Assembly (NCBI RefSeq): GCF_000768065.1
Contig: NZ_JRKM01000001.1
Coordinates: forward strand, 1,178,001 to 1,242,000
Length of the DNA: 64,000 nt
Origin: Aquabacterium sp. NJ1
Lineage (GTDB): Bacteria; Pseudomonadota; Gammaproteobacteria; Burkholderiales; Burkholderiaceae_C
Direction: 5' to 3'
Shown here: positions 60,412-64,000 of the stretch, piece after piece
Layout: each line of letters starts with the position of its first letter
Numbering within the stretch: the stretch's first letter is position 1
The notes under the pieces: model-generated
The model's database searches: none
Seen by the model: only the letters and a program-made list of their open reading frames with translations
What the model was told of the DNA's origin: nothing
Program-made: the position numbers and the translations under genes

Positions 60412-61195
60412 GTGCACTTGCTCGTCGTGGGCGGATGATTTGGAACCAGACCGTGAGGCCGATGATGCCAGCGGCCATGGCGAACCACTGCGCGGCATAG
60501 GCCAGGTGCGTGTCCTGCCCTAGCCCCGGTTCGGGCCAGTTGCGGCGCAAAACTTCGGCATGTTCGTCGGCATGTTCGGCCGGTGCCTCAGCTTGCACCT
60601 GAAGCACGGCACCAGCCAAGGGGGCTTGCCCCAGCCAGTGGCGCCAGAATGCCACGTCGGCGTTCTGCCTCAACAGCGGGCCAGTCTGCTTGGCGGGCAT
60701 GGCCTCGTCACCCAATTGGTAAGTCCTGGAGAGCCCCAGTGTGACGAGCCCCTGCACGCTCACCAGCCCGGTTGAGGTGGGCACGGAGGGCAGCGCACTG
60801 CGGTCATGCACATCGCGCGGCACCCAGCCCCGCTCCACCAACACGACGCGACGGCCGCAGCCCCCTGCACCACCATCGAGCAACAAAGGCGTGACCACGA
60901 CAAAACCGCTCATGCCATCCATGGGCCGGTTATCCAGGAAAACCGTCTTGTCGACAAGCCATCGCCCCTGAAGGGCCACGGGCTTGTAAAAGGGCAGGCG
61001 CTCTGTGTTCAAAGACGGGTCACAAGGCCAGTCGTCGTTGCGCCAGGGCGCCTGTGTGCGCTGGGCCAGCATGTGCTCATGCGCCTGCCGTTTCTCGGCC
61101 GCACGGCTCAATTGCCAGAAGCCCAGCTTCACGGTCAAGGCCGTCAACAGCAGGGCCACCAGCCAGACCACGATGCGTCGCTGCCCTGGGGTCAT
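60398..61195 (-). CDS. SURF1 family cytochrome oxidase assembly protein
   Basis: This is a 265-residue protein with a helix at each end (about 10-30 and 235-253) and a large periplasmic domain between. SURF1 motifs include FWQLSRAAEKRQAHE, FYKPVALQGRWLVDKTVFLDNRPMDG and VVLVERGWVPRD, and the C-terminal helix begins YAAQWFAMAAGIIGL. SURF1 helps insert heme A into subunit I. The start at 61195 has GGAGGAGGG just upstream; a much longer open frame upstream of it is not part of the family. The gene is divergent from the DUF2909 gene. Confidence 0.94.
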   Translation of the reverse strand: MTPGQRRIVVWLVALLLTALTVKLGFWQLSRAAEKRQAHEHMLAQRTQAPWRNDDWPCDPSLNTERLPFYKPVALQGRWLVDKTVFLDNRPMDGMSGFVVVTPLLLDGGAGGCGRRVVLVERGWVPRDVHDRSALPSVPTSTGLVSVQGLVTLGLSRTYQLGDEAMPAKQTGPLLRQNADVAFWRHWLGQAPLAGAVLQVQAEAPAEHADEHAEVLRRNWPEPGLGQDTHLAYAAQWFAMAAGIIGLTVWFQIIRPRRASAHVPS

Positions 61196-61237
61196 TGCCC
61201 TCCTCCGGTCACACCGGGGCACCCATAATCCGTGTTC

Positions 61238-61456
61238 ATGAAAATCGTGATCGCATTTGCATTGCTGGCCATTGTGATGGCACTGGCGCTGGCTGGCCGC
61301 GCCATGTTGCAAGATGGCCGTGACGGGCAGCCCAAAACCAACCGAATGGTCAAGGCCCTGGCCTTGCGCGTGGGGCTGTCGATCGCGCTGTTTCTGTTCA
61401 TCTTGCTGAGCTACAAGCTGGGCTGGATCCACCCGACGGGCGTGCCCCTGAAGTAA
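61238..61456 (+). CDS. DUF2909 twin transmembrane protein
   Basis: This is a 72-residue protein with two helices (about 2-22 and 44-63) and a short basic loop (GRDGQPKTNRMVKALALRVG). The pattern matches DUF2909 twin-membrane proteins, which occur in this place in Burkholderiales cytochrome oxidase clusters. The ATG at 61238 follows a GTG at 61232 in the same frame; the ATG gives the family start. It is the only plus-strand gene in the oxidase block. The role is unknown; the place suggests oxidase assembly or stability. Confidence 0.85.
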   Translation: MKIVIAFALLAIVMALALAGRAMLQDGRDGQPKTNRMVKALALRVGLSIALFLFILLSYKLGWIHPTGVPLK

Positions 61457-61458
61457 AA

Positions 61459-61477
61459 GAGCGCCGCAAGGGCGCTC
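61459..61477 (-). terminator. Intrinsic terminator of ctaE (possibly two-way)
   Basis: GAGCGCC (61459-61465) and GGCGCTC (61471-61477) form a seven-pair stem with loop GCAAG. On the minus strand the stem is followed by TTTTACTT, so it can end transcripts of the ctaE side. It lies between the converging DUF2909 gene and ctaE and may also slow plus-strand transcription. Confidence 0.7.
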
Positions 61478-61528
61478 CGGATGGTGGGTGTGCAGGGCCT
61501 TTGTTGAGCCCCGCACGCCGTGATGCGA

Positions 61529-62413
61529 TCAAGTCCAGTACACCACCATGTACAGGCCCAACCAGACCACGTCCACGAAGTGCCAGTACCAGGCTGCGCC
61601 TTCAAAGCCAAAGTGCTTGTCTGCCGTGAAGTGGCCCTTCATCAAACGCAAGGTGATGAACAGCAGCATCAGCATGCCGACGAACACGTGCATGCCGTGA
61701 AAGCCCGTGAGCATGAAGAAGGTCGAGCCGTAGATGCCCGACGACAGCTTCAGGTTCAGGTGGTGATAAGCCTCGTAGTACTCGAAAGCCTGCAAACTGA
61801 TGAAGGTGGCCCCCAGCAGCACGGTCAGCCACATGAAGCCGATGCACTTGCCGCGCAGGTTCTCGCGCAGCGCGTGGTGCGCAATCGTCAAGGTGACACC
61901 AGACGTCAGCAGCAAGGCCGTGTTGATGGTGGGAATCGGCCATGGGCCCATGGTGCGGAACGGCTCCACGGTACCAGCAGGCGACGCTGTCATGCCGGCC
62001 ATTTCGGAGGGCCAAACAGCCTTGAAGTCAGGCCACAACAAGGCGTTGTCGATGCTGCCCAGGTTGGGCAACACATGCAGGCGCGCCCAGTAGAGGGCAC
62101 CGAAGAAGGAGCCAAAGAACATCACCTCGGAGAAGATGAACCAGGCCATGCTCCAGCGGAAGGACAGGTCGATGCGGTCGCCGTACAGGCCACGTTCGCT
62201 TTCAGAGATGGCATCCGAGAACCACTGCTTGAGCACCACGGCCCACCAGATGAAGCCGGCCAGCACGCAGTAAGGCGCCCATTCAACGCCGTTGACCCAC
62301 TGCCCGGCCCCCAGCACCACGAAGAACAGCCCGACGGCCGCCATCATCGGGTGCCGCGAGGGCCCCGGCACGAAGTAATAAGGGGCTTGCCCTTTGGTCA
62401 CCGCAGTGGACAT
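61529..62413 (-). CDS. ctaE: Cytochrome c oxidase subunit III
   Basis: This is a 294-residue polytopic subunit of the aa3-type oxidase with seven helices. Family text includes YYFVPGPSRHPMMAAVG, RWSMAWFIFSEVMFFGSFFGALYWAR, ALLLTSGVTLTIAHHAL, LQAFEYYEAYHHLNLKLSSGIYGSTFFMLTGFHGMHVFVG and the ending WYWHFVDVVWLGLYMVVYW. It stabilises the proton-uptake path into subunit I. Upstream on the same strand are DUF2970, ctaG, the small assembly gene and ctaD; an intrinsic terminator follows. Confidence 0.98.
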   Translation of the reverse strand: MSTAVTKGQAPYYFVPGPSRHPMMAAVGLFFVVLGAGQWVNGVEWAPYCVLAGFIWWAVVLKQWFSDAISESERGLYGDRIDLSFRWSMAWFIFSEVMFFGSFFGALYWARLHVLPNLGSIDNALLWPDFKAVWPSEMAGMTASPAGTVEPFRTMGPWPIPTINTALLLTSGVTLTIAHHALRENLRGKCIGFMWLTVLLGATFISLQAFEYYEAYHHLNLKLSSGIYGSTFFMLTGFHGMHVFVGMLMLLFITLRLMKGHFTADKHFGFEGAAWYWHFVDVVWLGLYMVVYWT

Positions 62414-62450
62414 CTATGTGCTCCTCAAGAAACAACACCCGTCACGACAC

Positions 62451-62681
62451 TCACTGGGCCACGCCGCTGGTGACGATCCATCGCACCAGCAAGACCAGGC
62501 CCACAACAAACAACACGGCCGCCAGCACCCCTGCCACGATCACATGGACCGGGTTGATCTTGGCCACGTCCTGCGCATAGTCACTCGACTTGCGCACCCC
62601 GAAGAAGGACCACGCGACCGCCTTGAGCGTCTGGCCAAAAGAGCCCTTGCGCTGGGAGGCATCGCGTAGATCGTCAGTCAT
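62451..62681 (-). CDS. DUF2970 membrane protein
   Basis: This is a 76-residue protein. A charged N-terminal half has TLKAVAWSFFGVRKSSDYAQDVAKINPVHVI, the DUF2970 signature. One helix follows (about 47-70, VIVAGVLAAVLFVVGLVLLVRWIV). It is present in the cytochrome oxidase operon of most Burkholderiales between ctaG and ctaE, and an assembly role is inferred from that. A GTG one codon upstream is an alternative start. Confidence 0.9.
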   Translation of the reverse strand: MTDDLRDASQRKGSFGQTLKAVAWSFFGVRKSSDYAQDVAKINPVHVIVAGVLAAVLFVVGLVLLVRWIVTSGVAQ

Positions 62682-62690
62682 CACACACCG

Positions 62691-63308
62691 TCATACCGAA
62701 CCCTTGGGCGCCATCGGCACCTTGCCCCCCACCTCGAAGAAGGTGTAGGACAAGGTGATGGTCGACACGTCCTTGGGCAATTTGGGATCGATCACGAACA
62801 CGACGGGCCAGCGTTTGCTTTCACCCGGCTTGAGCGTGTGCTCGCTGAAGCAGAAACACTCCAGCTTGTTGAAATGCGAGGTGGCCTGCTTGGGGGCATA
62901 GCTCGGGATGGCCTGGGCAGTCATGGTCCGGTCCTGCCGATTGCGGAACTCGTACATCACGGTGGTGACCTCGCCCGGGTGCACACGAACGGAGCGGACC
63001 TCGGACTTGAAATCCCAGGGGCCACGCGCATTGGCATCGAACTCGACCGTGATGGAGCGGCTCAAATCAACCTGGGTGTTGACCTTGCTGGAAGCCAACG
63101 CACCTGGCGACTGCTGCTCGGCCAGGGACAGCACATTGATACCCAGGGCTGTGCAGATGTGCTTGTAGAGCGGCACCATGCCATAGCCGAAGCCGAACAT
63201 CAGCCCCACGATCACCACCAGCTTGCCCACCATGTCCAGGTTGGCCCTGCGCAACCACTTGCGCTTGCGGCCTGCAACCTCATCCATCTGAAGGGCTTCG
63301 GTGCTCAC
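62691..63308 (-). CDS. ctaG: Cytochrome c oxidase assembly protein CtaG/Cox11
   Basis: This is a 205-residue periplasmic copper chaperone that loads the CuB site of subunit I. One helix (about 24-45) anchors a beta-sandwich domain. The copper-binding CFCF motif is present in KLECFCFSEHTLKPGE, and the end VSTITLSYTFFEV is typical. It starts 20 bases after the 41-residue assembly gene, and the DUF2970 gene follows. Confidence 0.97.
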   Translation of the reverse strand: MSTEALQMDEVAGRKRKWLRRANLDMVGKLVVIVGLMFGFGYGMVPLYKHICTALGINVLSLAEQQSPGALASSKVNTQVDLSRSITVEFDANARGPWDFKSEVRSVRVHPGEVTTVMYEFRNRQDRTMTAQAIPSYAPKQATSHFNKLECFCFSEHTLKPGESKRWPVVFVIDPKLPKDVSTITLSYTFFEVGGKVPMAPKGSV

Positions 63309-63328
63309 GGCAGTTCAACCTGTTGGAG

Positions 63329-63454
63329 TCAATGGTGAGAGAACATCACCATCTTCGCGATGAAACCGACGAAGAAGGTCACGGCCACGGAAGCCAGGAT
63401 GAGCGCGAGCCTGAGGTTGCGCTGGCGGTCTTGCTCTTTCAGTCGGGTGCTCAT
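63329..63454 (-). CDS. Cytochrome oxidase small assembly protein (41 residues)
   Basis: This is a 41-residue protein: a basic start (MSTRLKEQDRQRNLRLAL) and one helix (ILASVAVTFFVGFIAKMVMF) ending SHH. It lies exactly between ctaD and ctaG. The ribosome site AAAGGA is eight bases before the ATG. Short proteins of this pattern and place are known in Burkholderiales as a cytochrome oxidase small assembly protein. The reading frame is complete, and its spacing to ctaG (20 bases) and ctaD (19 bases) fits an operon. Confidence 0.88.
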   Translation of the reverse strand: MSTRLKEQDRQRNLRLALILASVAVTFFVGFIAKMVMFSHH

Positions 63455-63473
63455 GGCGCCAGTCCTTTCAGGC

Positions 63474-64000
63474 TCAACCGATCACGCGCGTGGCGGTGGC
63501 ATCCAGCTTGGGCGGGTTCTCGAAAGTGTGGAACGGTGCGGGCGAAGGCACTTCCCATTCCAGACCTTCGGCACCATCCCAAGGCTTGGCCGGTGCCGGC
63601 TGGCCCTTGCCACGCATGGCGGGGATCATCACCACGAAGATGAAGAAGACCTGCGCAAAGCCGAAGAAGAAGGCCCCGACGGACGCGATCGCGTTGAAAT
63701 CGGCGAACTGCATGGGGTAGTCGGCATAACGACGTGGCATGCCAGCCAGACCCAGGAAGTGCATGGGGAAGAAGGTCACATTGAACGCGATCAGCGACCA
63801 CCAGAAGTGCAGCTTGCCCTTCCACTCAGGCACCATCACGCCTGTCCACTTGGGCGCCCAGTAGTAGAAGCCTGCGAACAGCGCAAACAGGGAGCCGGCC
63901 ACCAGCACATAGTGGAAGTGCGCCACCACGTAGTAGGTGTCCTGAATCTGGATGTCGATGGGCGCCACAGAGCAGATCAGGCCCGTGAAGCCACCCATGG
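63474..64000 (-). CDS. ctaD: Cytochrome c oxidase subunit I, 3' part
   Basis: Only the C-terminal 175 residues of the aa3-type subunit I are inside the window; the 5' part lies past base 64000. The fragment begins within helix IX (GGFTGLICSVAPIDIQIQDTYYVVAHFHYVLVAGS). The two histidines of AHFHYVL are the axial ligands of heme a3 and heme a. Three more helices follow (FAGFYYWAP, WSLIAFNVTFFPMHFLGLAGMPRRY, VGAFFFGFAQVFFIFVVM). The tail is hydrophilic and proline-rich. The downstream genes of the operon are the small assembly protein, ctaG, DUF2970 and ctaE. Confidence 0.97.
   Translation of the reverse strand, partial: MGGFTGLICSVAPIDIQIQDTYYVVAHFHYVLVAGSLFALFAGFYYWAPKWTGVMVPEWKGKLHFWWSLIAFNVTFFPMHFLGLAGMPRRYADYPMQFADFNAIASVGAFFFGFAQVFFIFVVMIPAMRGKGQPAPAKPWDGAEGLEWEVPSPAPFHTFENPPKLDATATRVIG

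Overview
The window is high-GC, densely packed chromosomal DNA from a betaproteobacterium of the order Burkholderiales. This rests on gene content and local order: the tol genes beside ybgC, tandem LplT-like transporters, oxyR with recG, a BPSS1780-type membrane protein, and the heme A / cytochrome aa3 assembly block with its tiny 41-residue assembly protein. A free-living aquatic or soil genus near Aquabacterium, Rhizobacter or Roseateles would fit, but the genus is a guess. I see no rRNA, tRNA, CRISPR array, insertion sequence or prophage, and no gene-free stretch longer than about 300 bases.

Layout. 1-1133: end of a diguanylate cyclase and a CheY-like receiver. 1181-6061 (minus): the prkA-yeaH-spoVR stress operon. 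6325-8910: an orphan PilB/GspE-like ATPase. 9134-11203 (plus): a three-gene bufferin locus (DUF2282 precursor, MNIO enzyme, DUF2063 partner), predicted to make a cysteine-modified, metal-binding periplasmic peptide. 11225-13816 (minus): ybgC-tolQ-tolR-tolA without tolB/pal. 13901-20273: sixA, ppk1 with a candidate PHO box, polA and an outer-membrane barrel protein. 20384-22293: a possible small RNA or leader, thrB and a membrane protein. 22308-25443: recG-oxyR. 25672-31498: queA, a hybrid histidine kinase, tgt and a ceramidase-like membrane protein. 31532-36680: a phosphodiesterase-fold protein, a CAAX-type protease, and two LplT-like transporters, one fused to an acyltransferase. 36753-40671: small envelope proteins, an XRE regulator with palindromes upstream, and a CoA-transferase.

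40715-42772 (minus) is tonB-exbB-exbD, with a five-copy TGCC tract between a Shine-Dalgarno/ATG and the tonB reading frame; this could be a phase-variable switch. 42927-53732 is part of a type VI secretion locus: tssA, an OmpA-like protein, tagF, tssM, a ketosynthase-like unknown, PAAR, an M15 peptidase resembling TagX, and a membrane-anchored unknown. The sheath, baseplate, hcp, vgrG and clpV genes are not here. 53855-56830 is a tight group of folE, a BLUF photosensor, a DUF429-like protein and a hexose-6-phosphate mutarotase.

56861-64000 builds cytochrome c oxidase: SCO1, heme O synthase, heme A synthase, a membrane thioredoxin-like protein, SURF1, subunit III, DUF2970, CtaG/Cox11, the small assembly protein and the end of subunit I. 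Copper is a shared theme, since the oxidase needs copper delivery and the bufferin locus is predicted to buffer it. The most unusual signals are the bufferin locus, the tonB repeat tract, the split T6SS with its odd accessory genes, and the folE-BLUF pairing.
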